A DNA stretch of 38,569 nt from CPC320 sp002684375 (GCA_965662545.1 CBFIHZ010000034.1:1-38569); one strand, 5' to 3'; counted from the stretch's first letter, positions 24,933 through 33,301 are shown. Notes: a model not told the origin generated them from the letters alone. Numbers and translations are program-made.

Positions 24933-26201
24933 ATGGTGTCATCCGGAAACTTATGGCGTGAAACAGCCCAAAATAGCACAAACCCGCAGAGACTTGAGCA
25001 GGATGTCAGCTGTGAAGTGGCTGTCATTGGTGCTGGGTTTACCGGGCTTTCGGCAGCATTGCATCTGGCACAGGCGGGGGTGGACGTAACTCTGATAGAG
25101 GCAGAGACGATCGGTCATGGCGGCTCGGGTCGAAATGTGGGTTTGGTGAACGCCGGTTTGTGGAAACCGCCGGATCAAGTGCTTGCAACCCTTGGGCAAG
25201 CGCACGGTGAACGGATGAACACCATGCTGTCCCAAGGCCCTGCAGTGGTTTTTGAGCTGATTGAACGGCATCAAATCACCTGTGAAGCCACCCGGAACGG
25301 CACTCTGCATTGTGCTCATAATGCCCGTGGCTGGCGCGATCTGCAAAACCGGTATCGCCAACAGGTGGCGCGGGGCGCACCTGTGATGCTTTTGTCGGCA
25401 GAGCAAGCGGCGCAAAGGACCGGCTCAACACGGTTTCACGGCGCCTTATGGGATGGACGTGCCGGAACCATCCAACCTTTGTCTTTTGCCACAGGTCTGG
25501 CAGGGGCCGCCCGCGCTGCGGGGGCAAACCTCTATGAACACTCAGCCGCAGAATCAGTACAGTTTCACGACGGCCACTGGAAAATTCAAACACTGGCCGG
25601 TGAGATCAGGTCGCGCAGACTTATTCAGGCCACAAACGCCTATGGCGCCGGGGGTCTGGCTCAAAATGCCTATATTCCGGTGCATTACTTTCAACTGGCG
25701 ACGGACCCGCTGCCCGATGATCTACGCGCGGCTATTCTTCCCGGTGGCGAAGGCTGTTGGGATACAGCACAGATCATGTCGTCATTTCGTCTCGACAAAT
25801 TTGGGCGTCTGATCATCGGCGCGATTGGCAATCTGGACGGATTTGGGGCAGGTAGTCACCGCCACTGGGCACGGCGCAAACTCGCCCGTCTCTATCCTCA
25901 GCTTGCGGGTGTTGATATGCCACACAGTTGGACCGGACAGATTGCCATGACCGAAGATTACTTACCAAAAGTGGTTGATATCGGCCCAAAGGCAATCTCA
26001 ATCTATGGCTTTAGCGGCCGCGGAATTGGCCCGGGCACGCTGTTTGGGAAATGCGCCGTCGACTGGGTGATAAAAGACGATGACAGCGCGTTTCCGGTGC
26101 CGATCACCCCGGCGACCCACGCGCGGTTTCGCACCGCAAAAGCGCTGTATTTTGAAGCGGGTGCCAGTCTGACGCATCTGTTGAACAGCCGTATCCCCTA
26201 G
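24933..26201 (+). CDS. FAD-dependent oxidoreductase, DAO family (PuuB-like)
   Basis: A 422-residue FAD enzyme of the D-amino-acid oxidase/glycine oxidase superfamily. The Rossmann motif is GAGFTG at residues 33-38, followed by IEAETIGHGGSGRNVGLVNAG, typical of the gamma-glutamylputrescine oxidase (PuuB) and related amine oxidase branch. The C-terminal FAD region is WTGQIAMTEDYLPKVVDIG and IYGFSGRGIGPGTLFGK. It likely oxidises a secondary or primary amine or amino acid with oxygen. I placed the start at the ATG at 24933 (MVSSGNLWRETA, AAAGG upstream) rather than a TTG at 24855. It lies 99 bp after the MetE-like gene on the same strand and may belong to that operon; this is inference. Confidence 0.88.
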   Translation: MVSSGNLWRETAQNSTNPQRLEQDVSCEVAVIGAGFTGLSAALHLAQAGVDVTLIEAETIGHGGSGRNVGLVNAGLWKPPDQVLATLGQAHGERMNTMLSQGPAVVFELIERHQITCEATRNGTLHCAHNARGWRDLQNRYRQQVARGAPVMLLSAEQAAQRTGSTRFHGALWDGRAGTIQPLSFATGLAGAARAAGANLYEHSAAESVQFHDGHWKIQTLAGEIRSRRLIQATNAYGAGGLAQNAYIPVHYFQLATDPLPDDLRAAILPGGEGCWDTAQIMSSFRLDKFGRLIIGAIGNLDGFGAGSHRHWARRKLARLYPQLAGVDMPHSWTGQIAMTEDYLPKVVDIGPKAISIYGFSGRGIGPGTLFGKCAVDWVIKDDDSAFPVPITPATHARFRTAKALYFEAGASLTHLLNSRIP

Positions 26202-26253
26202 AACAGTTTGGATTTTATGGCTTGTTAATTTTTCGGTTTTGGAAATCTGAAAC

Positions 26254-27546
26254 CTAGACCATCACTTTAAGGGGGGTCTGTCCGGTCACATCAAAAACCC
26301 GCTTATACCGCGCAATCTCATCGTCAGGCCCTACAGCTTTGTTGGGGTTGTCGGACAATTTAACCGTGGGATTGCCATTGGCGGAAACTGCCTTGCAGAC
26401 CAGCGAAAATGCATCCAGTCCTCGATCTGGTACGAGACCCCGAAAGTCATTGGTCAGATTGGTCCCCCAACCGAAGGAAACTTTCACCCGGCTTGCAAAT
26501 CTGCGCTGCAATGACAGCATTTCAGCCACATCCAGACCATCGGAAAAGATCACCAGTTTGTCACGGGGGTCTTGGCCCTTGGATACCCACCAGTTGATGG
26601 CGGTCTCTGCACCCTGTGCGGGGTCGCCACTGTCAATGCGAATGCCTGTCCAAGTGGCTAGCCAGTCGGGTGCGTTGTTCAAAAATCCTTCGGTGCCATA
26701 GGTGTCCGGCAGGATGATACGCAGATTGCCATCATGCTCTTCCTGCCAGTCGGCCAAGACATCATAGGGCGCGCGCGCCAAAGCCACATCATCAACCGCA
26801 AGCGCCGAATATACCATCGGCAGTTCATGGGCATTGGTACCGATCGCCTCGATATCTCGGTGGCGGGCGATGGCGCAATTGGACGTGCCGACAAATTTAT
26901 CGCCCAAACCCTCAAGCATCGCCTGAACACACCAATCCTGCCAAAGATAGGAATGACGGCGTCTCGTGCCAAAATCAGCAATCCGCAGGTCATCGACATA
27001 CCGCATCGCTTCGATTTTCTGCCACAGCTTGGTCATTGCGCGGGCATAGAGCACCTGCAACTCGAACCGGCCCATATGTTTTAAAACCGCCCGACCGCGC
27101 AGTTCCATCAACACCGCCAGCGCCGGAATTTCCCACATCATTACCTCGGGCCAACTGCCCTCAAAGCTCAACTCATACTGGCCATCACGCTTCTCAAGAT
27201 GATAATCGGGCAAGCGCATGCCCTCAAACCATTCCATAAAATCAGGGCGGAACATCTGGCGTTTGCCATAAAATGTATTGCCGCGCAGCCATGTGCTTTC
27301 GCCACGGGTCAATTGCATGCTGCGAATATGATCAAGCTGTTCGCGTAACTCACCCTCGTCAACCAAATCAGCCAGCCGCACCTCAGACGAGCGATTGATC
27401 AGCGAGAACGCCACCCGCGTATCGCGCCTGTTGCGGAAAACCGATTGGCACATCAGCAACTTATAAAAATCGGTATCGATCAATGACCGCACAATCGGGT
27501 CAATTTTCCATTTATGATTCCAGACCCGGGTGGCGATATCAACCAT
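26254..27546 (-). CDS. pncB: Nicotinate phosphoribosyltransferase
   Basis: A 430-residue PncB, which makes nicotinate mononucleotide from nicotinate and PRPP, with ATP stimulation, in the Preiss-Handler NAD salvage route. Landmarks are SLIDTDFYKLLMCQSVFR near residue 21, FGTRRRHSYLWQD, the phosphorylated histidine in GTNAHELPMVYSA, TGIRIDSGDP and VKVSFGWGTNLTND. Length matches the proteobacterial enzyme. It is the second gene of the pncA-pncB operon, beginning 3 bp after the pncA stop. Its 3' end converges on the FAD oxidoreductase with a 52-bp AT-rich gap. Confidence 0.97.
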   Translation of the reverse strand: MVDIATRVWNHKWKIDPIVRSLIDTDFYKLLMCQSVFRNRRDTRVAFSLINRSSEVRLADLVDEGELREQLDHIRSMQLTRGESTWLRGNTFYGKRQMFRPDFMEWFEGMRLPDYHLEKRDGQYELSFEGSWPEVMMWEIPALAVLMELRGRAVLKHMGRFELQVLYARAMTKLWQKIEAMRYVDDLRIADFGTRRRHSYLWQDWCVQAMLEGLGDKFVGTSNCAIARHRDIEAIGTNAHELPMVYSALAVDDVALARAPYDVLADWQEEHDGNLRIILPDTYGTEGFLNNAPDWLATWTGIRIDSGDPAQGAETAINWWVSKGQDPRDKLVIFSDGLDVAEMLSLQRRFASRVKVSFGWGTNLTNDFRGLVPDRGLDAFSLVCKAVSANGNPTVKLSDNPNKAVGPDDEIARYKRVFDVTGQTPLKVMV

Positions 27547-27549
27547 GTT

Positions 27550-28152
27550 TCAACCCTCTAACACTACTCCGGCCGAGCGCATGGTCTGGCGTGCTGCGAC
27601 CAATGACCCGCCCATATCTATGGCGCGACAGGCTGGCAGGAGAACACGCACGTGATATCCGAGCTTGGCTGCATCTACCGCTGAATACGCCACGCAAAAG
27701 TCAGTCGCAAGGCCCACCATGACCAATTCAGAAATCCCACGGGTTTTGAGATAGCCGTCCAATCCTGTCGGAGTGGTCCGGTCATTTTCAAAAAACGCCG
27801 AATAACTGTCGATATGTGGCCGAAATCCTTTCCGAATGATCATATCCGCCCGGTCCGTGTTAAGATCAGGATGAAACGCTGCTCCGGGGCTGCCTTGAAC
27901 ACAATGATCAGGCCATAGAACTTGCGGCCCATACGGCATTTCGATCAGCTCCATCGGGACCTTATGTTCATGGCTGCTGGCAAAAGAACTGTGGCCTGCG
28001 GGATGCCAGTCCTGCGTTAAGATGACCGTCTGAGACTGCGTCATTAAATCGTTGACCGGCGCAACAATATCATCGCCCCCCTGCACAGCGAGGGCACCAC
28101 CGGGGCAGAAATCAACTTGCACGTCGATCACGATCAGCGCTGTTTGTGACAT
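27550..28152 (-). CDS. pncA: Nicotinamidase
   Basis: A 200-residue cysteine hydrolase that deamidates nicotinamide to nicotinate, feeding PncB. The catalytic triad is Asp10, Lys108 and Cys153 (GLATDFCV); metal ligands are Asp48, His50 and His83. The start was set to the ATG at 28152, giving MSQTALIVIDVQVDF behind an AGAGG ribosome site; upstream in-frame sequence (from 28263) has no homology. Leads the pncA-pncB operon and is divergent from trhO with a 127-bp intergenic region. Confidence 0.96.
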   Translation of the reverse strand: MSQTALIVIDVQVDFCPGGALAVQGGDDIVAPVNDLMTQSQTVILTQDWHPAGHSSFASSHEHKVPMELIEMPYGPQVLWPDHCVQGSPGAAFHPDLNTDRADMIIRKGFRPHIDSYSAFFENDRTTPTGLDGYLKTRGISELVMVGLATDFCVAYSAVDAAKLGYHVRVLLPACRAIDMGGSLVAARQTMRSAGVVLEG

Positions 28153-28279
28153 TTTGAGCCTCTCTAAAAGCCTTGTTTGCGGCGATCCTGCCGTGTTTAG
28201 CCTATTGGTGCAAGCGCGCTTTTTTTGCAAATGAGCCGATAGTTTTTTCAAAGACTTGCCCATAAGCGGCGTTCATCGT

Positions 28280-29206
28280 ATGGCCCTGTACATGTTTACC
28301 GTGGCAGCTCTTTATCATTTTACCCGTTTTGATCAGCCGCAGACGCTCAAAGGTCCGCTGCAGGATAAGTGCAACGCTCTGGGTCTGACCGGATCGCTTT
28401 TACTGGCCCCTGAGGGGATCAATGGCACCATTGCCGGCAACCAAGAGAATATAATCGCCGCGCTAGACTATTTACGAGCTCTGCCTGGCTGCAGCGATCT
28501 TGAGTATAAGCTGAGCCATGCCAGCACCCCGCCGTTTCCCCGTATGAAGGTTAAGCTGAAAAAAGAAATCGTGACCATGGGTCAGCCGGATGTCGATCCA
28601 AAGGCGCGGGTTGGCCATTACGTGGAGGCAAGGGATTGGAACGCATTGATTAATTCTCCGGATGTGGCGGTGATTGACACCCGCAACGATTATGAGGTGG
28701 GGATTGGCAGTTTTGCCGGCGCAATCAACCCAGACACCGAATCGTTTCGTGATTTCCCCGCTTGGTGGGAGGAAAATAAAACCCGCTTTCACAACAAAAA
28801 GGTTGCGATGTTCTGCACCGGAGGCATCCGCTGTGAAAAATCCACCAATTACCTGCTGGGTCAGGGCGTTGAGGAAGTGTTCCATCTAAAGGGCGGCATT
28901 TTAAAATACCTAGAAGACGTGCCGGCTACCGACAGTACCTGGCAGGGCGCGTGTTTTGTATTTGACGCCAGGGTCTCGGTTGAACACGGGTTGACTGAAG
29001 GCCCGCATCAGCTGTGCTATGCCTGTCGTCGTCCGATCCTGCCCGAAGACCGCGACCGCAGAGAATACGAGCACGGAGTTTCGTGTCACCAATGCATGGA
29101 ACAGACGTCAGAATCTGATAAAAACAGGTTTCGTGAACGGCAGAAACAAATCCTGTTATCGCGCGCACGTGGTGAGACACATATGACTGGTTTCGATGGC
29201 TCATAA
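28280..29206 (+). CDS. trhO: tRNA uridine(34) hydroxylase TrhO (rhodanese-related)
   Basis: A 308-residue rhodanese-domain protein of the TrhO (YceA) family, which makes 5-hydroxyuridine at position 34 of certain tRNAs using molecular oxygen. The N-terminal acylphosphatase-like domain shows LLAPEGINGTIAG and MKVKLKKEIVTMG. The rhodanese domain has VIDTRNDYEVGIGSFAGAI and the active loop CTGGIRCEKS with Cys179. The C-terminal cysteine pairs CYAC and CHQC look like a zinc site. The ATG at 28280 was preferred; an in-frame ATG at 28292 (MFTVAALYHFTRF) is equally typical of the family, and a TTG at 28256 is unlikely. Confidence 0.95.
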   Translation: MALYMFTVAALYHFTRFDQPQTLKGPLQDKCNALGLTGSLLLAPEGINGTIAGNQENIIAALDYLRALPGCSDLEYKLSHASTPPFPRMKVKLKKEIVTMGQPDVDPKARVGHYVEARDWNALINSPDVAVIDTRNDYEVGIGSFAGAINPDTESFRDFPAWWEENKTRFHNKKVAMFCTGGIRCEKSTNYLLGQGVEEVFHLKGGILKYLEDVPATDSTWQGACFVFDARVSVEHGLTEGPHQLCYACRRPILPEDRDRREYEHGVSCHQCMEQTSESDKNRFRERQKQILLSRARGETHMTGFDGS

Positions 29207-29245
29207 CCGCCGATAAGCCGTTTTAACGAAAAGGGCGCGTATCCA

Positions 29246-29544
29246 TTGTTGTTGACGGTCATCGGACACAGCCCCAAAATTGACTGTGAGCCCGCCCGGG
29301 TCTGGGGTTGCCCCACCCCGGCGATCCGGGTGTACCGGCGCGACGCGGAAAAAGCCCAAGGATCCTGTTCACTAGTGGTAAAATCGACAGCAAAGAGGCT
29401 GGAAAATTTGGACTGGTACTGAAATCTGTTCCTGATAACACGCTGAACGCTGAAGTTGAGACAATGACCGAACAGATGTCGCGGGCCCCGATTAACCAAC
29501 TCAGGCTCTTAAAAAATTTACAAAAGGGTAGGGATGGCCTTTAG
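29246..29544 (+). pseudogene. Enoyl-CoA hydratase remnant, truncated and frameshifted
   Basis: Two frames carry consecutive parts of the C-terminal half of an enoyl-CoA hydratase. The first (about 29249-29359) reads PKIDCEPARVWG-C-PTPAIRV, then YRRDAEKAQ. The second (29359-29544) reads RILFTSGKIDSKEAGKFGLV, then LKSVPDNTLNAEVE and APINQLRLL. Joining them needs a shift equivalent to loss of one base near 29357-29360. Relatives have YPPARVWG...YRLGAEKAKRMLFTGDKI at this place, so the match is good. The N-terminal half is missing, with trhO ending at 29206. It fills most of the 400-bp gap between trhO and the DUF1289 gene. No function expected. Confidence 0.72.
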
Positions 29545-29551
29545 AAAGGCC
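29536..29551. other. Palindrome GGCCTTT-AG-AAAGGCC
   Basis: Perfect 7-bp arms with a 2-base centre lie at the end of the crotonase remnant, 55 bp before the DUF1289 gene. No T-run follows, so a terminator role is unsupported. It could be a protein site. Confidence 0.3.
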
Positions 29552-29606
29552 GCTGAACTGTGGTAAGATACATCATTCGTGGCAGTAAAAAATACTTGGT
29601 TAAAAA

Positions 29607-29873
29607 ATGGCAAAAATACTCAGCCCCTGTATCGACATCTGCAAATTCAAGCGCGAGGGGCATTGTATCGGCTGTTCGATGACCAAAGCACAGAAATCAA
29701 CGTTTAAGGCGTTGAAGAAGAAAAAGCAGCGCGCCGAATTTATCAACACTCTGCTTGAGCAACAAAACCGTTTGGGCGGGTATGAGGCGTGGCCCCAAGC
29801 TTATCGCCGCCGATGCCTCAAAAAAGGCAGCAAGGATTTATTGGATCAAATGTCCGGGGTCACATCACCCTAG
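29607..29873 (+). CDS. DUF1289 family small cysteine-rich protein
   Basis: An 88-residue protein with the DUF1289 signature: SPCIDICKFKREGHCIGCS, four cysteines in a C-x3-C-x7-C-x2-C pattern, suited to a metal or iron-sulfur cluster. A lysine-rich helix and an amphipathic tail follow. Family function is not established. It overlaps the convergent dps gene by 9 bp. A TAAGAT sequence near 29563 might be a -10 box. Confidence 0.85.
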   Translation: MAKILSPCIDICKFKREGHCIGCSMTKAQKSTFKALKKKKQRAEFINTLLEQQNRLGGYEAWPQAYRRRCLKKGSKDLLDQMSGVTSP

Positions 29874-30335
29874 GTGGCTGCGCAAAAACCAAGCAAACTT
29901 TTCATGCTTATGGCCGCGAGAAATACACAGATCTTCAGTGAGCGTGTCACCATGATTGGCCGCGGTTTGCGCACAGCCTGCCAGGGTATCTGATAATGTT
30001 TCCTGCGCGGCACACATCATTTTGATCATTTCTTTATCGCTCGCATGGCCACTATGTTCATCAACTTTTGACCGCTTTAACATGCCCGCCAACGTGCCAT
30101 CTGCATGGGCATTCAACGCTTTGATCCGCTCGGCAAGATCATCCTGCCCAATAAAATGATCTTCATAGATATCTTGAAATAATGCATGCAGGGGCGCAAA
30201 GGCCATGCCAGTCACATTCCAATGAAAATTCTGGGCCAACATTGTTGTGACAACGGTTTCTGCCACCGACTGATTGAGCGCATTTACTATTTCTGTCCTT
30301 GCATCGGTCGCCAATGCAGCTGCTGTCTGATTCAT
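29865..30335 (-). CDS. dps: Dps family DNA-binding ferritin-like protein
   Basis: A 156-residue Dps/miniferritin. Dodecamers oxidise Fe(II) with hydrogen peroxide, store iron and protect DNA. The inter-subunit ferroxidase site is seen in NFHWNVTGMAFAPLHALFQD followed by IYEDHFIGQDDLAERI, giving the conserved His, His, Asp and Glu. The C-terminal helix ends HKHEKFAWFLRSHLG. I chose the ATG at 30335 (MNQTAAALATDARTEIVNAL), typical of the family. The longer in-frame reading from a TTG at 30395 has no ribosome site. A candidate Irr box and promoter lie upstream. Confidence 0.95.
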   Translation of the reverse strand: MNQTAAALATDARTEIVNALNQSVAETVVTTMLAQNFHWNVTGMAFAPLHALFQDIYEDHFIGQDDLAERIKALNAHADGTLAGMLKRSKVDEHSGHASDKEMIKMMCAAQETLSDTLAGCAQTAANHGDTLTEDLCISRGHKHEKFAWFLRSHLG

Positions 30336-30435
30336 GAGGGTAATCCCAAGGTTTGTTACTATAATGATGGCTGGCTTGACATCAGCTGAGAGCAAAAAGG
30401 CTCATGCGATTGGTCTGGCTTGCTGCTATAGTCAC

Positions 30436-30463
30436 AACATACACAAGTTTAAACCAATGCCAA
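30436..30463 (-). promoter_or_regulatory. Candidate sigma70 promoter of dps
   Basis: On the minus strand TTGGCA (30463-30458) and TATGTT (30441-30436) are spaced by 16 bp, about 100 bp upstream of the dps start and 6 bp downstream of the Irr-type palindrome. Visual identification only. Confidence 0.35.
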
Positions 30464-30469
30464 GAACTT

Positions 30470-30486
30470 TTTAGAATCATTCTAAG
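30470..30486. promoter_or_regulatory. Candidate Irr box (iron control element) upstream of dps
   Basis: TTTAGAATCATTCTAAG matches the TTTAGAA-N3-TTCTAAA type palindrome bound by the haem-responsive regulator Irr in alphaproteobacteria, with one mismatch at the last base. It lies directly upstream of the candidate dps -35 box and overlaps the stop codon of the convergently oriented upstream gene. Iron-storage genes are known Irr targets in this class. Confidence 0.65.
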
Positions 30487-30910
30487 TCTGATAAAATGAC
30501 TCAGACATTGAGTGGATCAAAAAGGCCAAATTGCGCTGAGCAATATGCGGCACGCGTGACCGGATGAGAAACTCAAAACTGTTGAAATCTGCCCCCGCAG
30601 AACTTTGAATAAGCCGCATCAGCCACGCCTCATCAAAGGAAACTTCGCGAACCCCAGGTGCATAAAAAACCGGCTTTTTCCCAAGAGCTTGGCACAGGCA
30701 TTTCACAAGCGTTTCGGCATAGGCGCGCTGCGCCACGGTTTTATCATGCGTCAGCACCGCACAGGCCTGATATAGATCTGCGCGCGCCGCAGACCGACAT
30801 TCCAAAGCAACCAGGCGCAAGTGGTTCAGCGCCGTCATCGCCGTATCGTTCAATTCCGGTCGGGAAGACCAAGCCGAGGTATCATCCGCGTAAAGCCCAA
30901 CTGGACGCAT
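30482..30910 (-). CDS. Hypothetical protein, about 142 residues
   Basis: I do not recognise a named family. The start was placed at the ATG at 30910, which gives MRPVGLYADDTSAWSSRPEL and has a GGAG ribosome site at 8-bp spacing; a TTG at 30979 would extend it by 23 residues. The sequence looks helical, with an Ala/Arg-rich centre (LECRSAARADLYQACAVL) and the segments FDEAWLMRLIQ and FEFLIRSRVPHIAQRNLAFL. No signal peptide, membrane segment or catalytic motif is seen. Codon pattern and composition fit a real gene. It lies upstream of dps on the same strand but is separated from it by 146 bp containing the Irr box. Confidence 0.65.
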   Translation of the reverse strand: MRPVGLYADDTSAWSSRPELNDTAMTALNHLRLVALECRSAARADLYQACAVLTHDKTVAQRAYAETLVKCLCQALGKKPVFYAPGVREVSFDEAWLMRLIQSSAGADFNSFEFLIRSRVPHIAQRNLAFLIHSMSESFYQT

Positions 30911-31156
30911 ACTAAGCACTCCATTGATTGGCGACAGTTCAAAACGTGATGAGATCCTGTCACCGTCTATACCTGACAAATATGCTATGTTAAGCTGCAG
31001 CGCAATATCTGATCAAAAACTCTGGTGATTGTGACGTTTGGAAATTGACAAATTTTCATATATGGCCGTCTCCGCTCTTTGAATTATACACCAATACATC
31101 TAAAATCCTTTAAATATTTCCAAGTTAAGTCATATGAAAACAATAGGTTGCACTCT

Positions 31157-31537
31157 ATGCTCACAAGCTATTTGATTTATACAAAAGACACTGCGGCAAT
31201 GGCTGCATTTTATCATCAAAACTTTGGATTTACCGCCCTGCAAGAACAAGGCGACCGAATCGTTGAATTACTACCCTCTGACAGCGGCCCCAGTATCATG
31301 CTGCATCCGTTGGCCCACGGTCGAAAAGATGGCCAAACTCTGGTCAAGTTGATCTTTGGCGTGCGCGATGTCGCCGGCTTCTGCACCCGGGCGCGTCAAA
31401 ACAATTTGGTATTTGGACCCGTTCACAAGGCCAATGGTTATGAGTTTGCAAACGCCAAAGACCCGGATGGGCATCCGATACAAGTCTCATCGCGCATCTA
31501 TCGCAAAGGCGCCCAACGCAACCGCCCCAGTCCTTAA
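31157..31537 (+). CDS. VOC (glyoxalase/bleomycin-resistance fold) protein
   Basis: A 126-residue protein of the vicinal oxygen chelate superfamily, with two beta-alpha-beta-beta-beta units. The first is YLIYTKDTAAMAAFYHQNFG then SIMLHPL. The second is LVKLIFGVRDVAGFCTRARQ then ANAKDPDGHPIQVSSRI. The DPDGHPIQ motif is characteristic. Specific function (lyase, dioxygenase or antibiotic binding) cannot be told. The start was set at the ATG at 31157; upstream in-frame sequence from 31079 is AT-rich and unlike the family. The AT-rich 30911-31156 interval before it should hold its promoter. Confidence 0.82.
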   Translation: MLTSYLIYTKDTAAMAAFYHQNFGFTALQEQGDRIVELLPSDSGPSIMLHPLAHGRKDGQTLVKLIFGVRDVAGFCTRARQNNLVFGPVHKANGYEFANAKDPDGHPIQVSSRIYRKGAQRNRPSP

Positions 31538-31750
31538 TCAAACAAGTAATCTGGTGATGGATTACTCACTTATCGAAACAGTTTTCTGTGCTGTGGTTCC
31601 CGTTCGTTCCACAATGGTGCAAAACTGTTACCAGGATACCTAGCTGCATTTTTATGCAAGTGTGTCGCATTTCATAGTCTGTGTGACCGATCTTCCTATG
31701 TCCCTTTCAAAACAAACCACAGTATCAAAGGGCAGAAAAATGAGGTGAAT

Positions 31751-33001
31751 ATGCGCTATTCCGGGTTCAAAGTGATCAAGGAAGCCTTGACAGGGCACAA
31801 GGGTTGGACGCCAGCATGGCGGGACCCAGAGCCACAAAGTGCCTATGATATTGTTATCATCGGCGGTGGCGGGCACGGCCTTGCAACGGCCTATTATCTG
31901 GCCAAAAAATATGGCGAGAAAAAGATCGCGGTCCTTGAGAAAGGGTGGATCGGCGGGGGTAACGTAGGGCGCAATACCACGATCATCCGCTCGAACTATC
32001 TGTTGGACGGCAATGAACCGTTCTATGAAATGTCGCTTAAACTGTGGGAGGGTTTGGAGCAGGATTTCAATTATAACGCAATGATCAGCCAGCGCGGCAT
32101 TCTGAACCTCATCCACAGCGATGCCCAGCGCGACGCCTTTACGCGCCGAGGCAATGCCATGATCCTCAACGGCGCGGATGCCGTTATGCTCAGTACCGAA
32201 CAGATCAAAGCCGAATATCCGTTTCTAAACGTCAATAATGCGCGGTTTCCGATCAAAGGTGGTCTGGCACAACGGCGAGGTGGCACAGTGCGACACGACG
32301 CGGTGGCCTGGGGCTATGCCCGCGGGGCCGACAGCCGCGGTGTCGATATCATCCAAAACTGCGAGGTTACCGGTTTTCGCATTGAGCACGGCGTCTGCGT
32401 CGGGGTCGAAACCTCACGCGGCTTTATCGGTGCGAAAAAAGTGGGCGCCGCGGTGGCGGGGTCATCGGGCCGGTTGATGGCCAAGGCAGGCATGCGCCTG
32501 CCGATTGAAAGCCATGTGCTGCAGGCTTTTGTCTCCGAAGGTCTCAAACCGTTATTACCCGGAGTGATCACATTCGGGGCTGGGCATTTCTATTGCAGCC
32601 AGTCCGACAAGGGCGGTCTGGTTTTTGGTGGCGATATCGACGGCTATAATTCCTATGCACAGCGCGGCAATCTACCCGTTGTCGAAGATGTCTGCGAGGG
32701 CGGCATGGCCATCCTGCCGGCCATCGGGCGCGCGCGTCTGCTGCGGATGTGGGGCGGCATTATGGATATGTCGATGGATGGCTCGCCGATCATCGACCAA
32801 ACCCATATTGGTGGGCTCTATTTCAACGGTGGTTGGTGCTATGGCGGCTTTAAAGCGACCCCGGCCTCCGGATTATGCTTTGCCCACCTTCTGGCAACAG
32901 ACACCCCCCACCAAGTTGCCACCGCCTATCGATTCGACCGCTTTCAACGCGGCTATATGATTGACGAAAAAGGCATGGGCGCACAGCCCAATCTGCATTA
33001 A
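31751..33001 (+). CDS. soxB: Sarcosine oxidase subunit beta
   Basis: SoxB, 416 residues, the flavin-bearing catalytic subunit of heterotetrameric sarcosine oxidase, which oxidises sarcosine to glycine. The FAD motif is IIGGGGHGLATAYYLAKKYG near residue 36, followed by LEKGWIGGGNVGRNTTIIRS. His182 in VRHDAVAWGYARG lines up with the histidine that binds FMN covalently in known enzymes. The C-terminus has FNGGWCYGGFKATPASG. The ATG at 31751 lies 5 bp after GAGG; a GTG two codons earlier is possible. First gene of soxBDAG. The 213-bp upstream gap has a small TGCAT-N4-ATGCA palindrome at 31645-31658 but no clear promoter. Confidence 0.96.
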   Translation: MRYSGFKVIKEALTGHKGWTPAWRDPEPQSAYDIVIIGGGGHGLATAYYLAKKYGEKKIAVLEKGWIGGGNVGRNTTIIRSNYLLDGNEPFYEMSLKLWEGLEQDFNYNAMISQRGILNLIHSDAQRDAFTRRGNAMILNGADAVMLSTEQIKAEYPFLNVNNARFPIKGGLAQRRGGTVRHDAVAWGYARGADSRGVDIIQNCEVTGFRIEHGVCVGVETSRGFIGAKKVGAAVAGSSGRLMAKAGMRLPIESHVLQAFVSEGLKPLLPGVITFGAGHFYCSQSDKGGLVFGGDIDGYNSYAQRGNLPVVEDVCEGGMAILPAIGRARLLRMWGGIMDMSMDGSPIIDQTHIGGLYFNGGWCYGGFKATPASGLCFAHLLATDTPHQVATAYRFDRFQRGYMIDEKGMGAQPNLH

Positions 33002-33013
33002 GGACTGCCCGAT

Positions 33014-33301
33014 ATGATTATAAATCACCCGCTTTTGGGGCCAAGAGATGCGCAGGAATTTACCTATCTTGGCGACGCGTCGCTGATCGACAGACCCGAC
33101 TGGCAAGCCGACGACGCCGCCGAGCAGTTCTATAACTATCAATATTTGCGCAATAATCCCGCCGGCGAACACCGCGAACTTTGGTTTCACGAAGGCGGTG
33201 ACCGCAGCTGGTTGGTTGTCACCCGCAACACGGTAACCCATGAAATTTCAAACGTTGAATTGGCCCGCGATGTGGCCCGCATGCAAGGGCGCAGCAAATG
33301 A
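33014..33301 (+). CDS. soxD: Sarcosine oxidase subunit delta
   Basis: SoxD, 95 residues, a small structural subunit of the heterotetramer. It begins MIINHPLLGPRDAQEFTYLG and has the conserved FYNYQYLRNNPAGEHRELWF and RSWLVVTRNT segments. The usual zinc site, three cysteines and one histidine, is not kept: the C-x2-C before GPRD is replaced by H-x2-L and the later cysteine in the GGCR position by Asp. The protein has no cysteine at all. It starts 12 bp after soxB and overlaps soxA by 4 bp (ATGA). Confidence 0.93.
   Translation: MIINHPLLGPRDAQEFTYLGDASLIDRPDWQADDAAEQFYNYQYLRNNPAGEHRELWFHEGGDRSWLVVTRNTVTHEISNVELARDVARMQGRSK

Noticed and set aside
28211..28230. GC-rich self-complementary sequence followed by a T-run between pncA and trhO as a terminator
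   Set aside because: The palindrome has no loop and lies between divergent promoters, where a terminator has no upstream gene to end.
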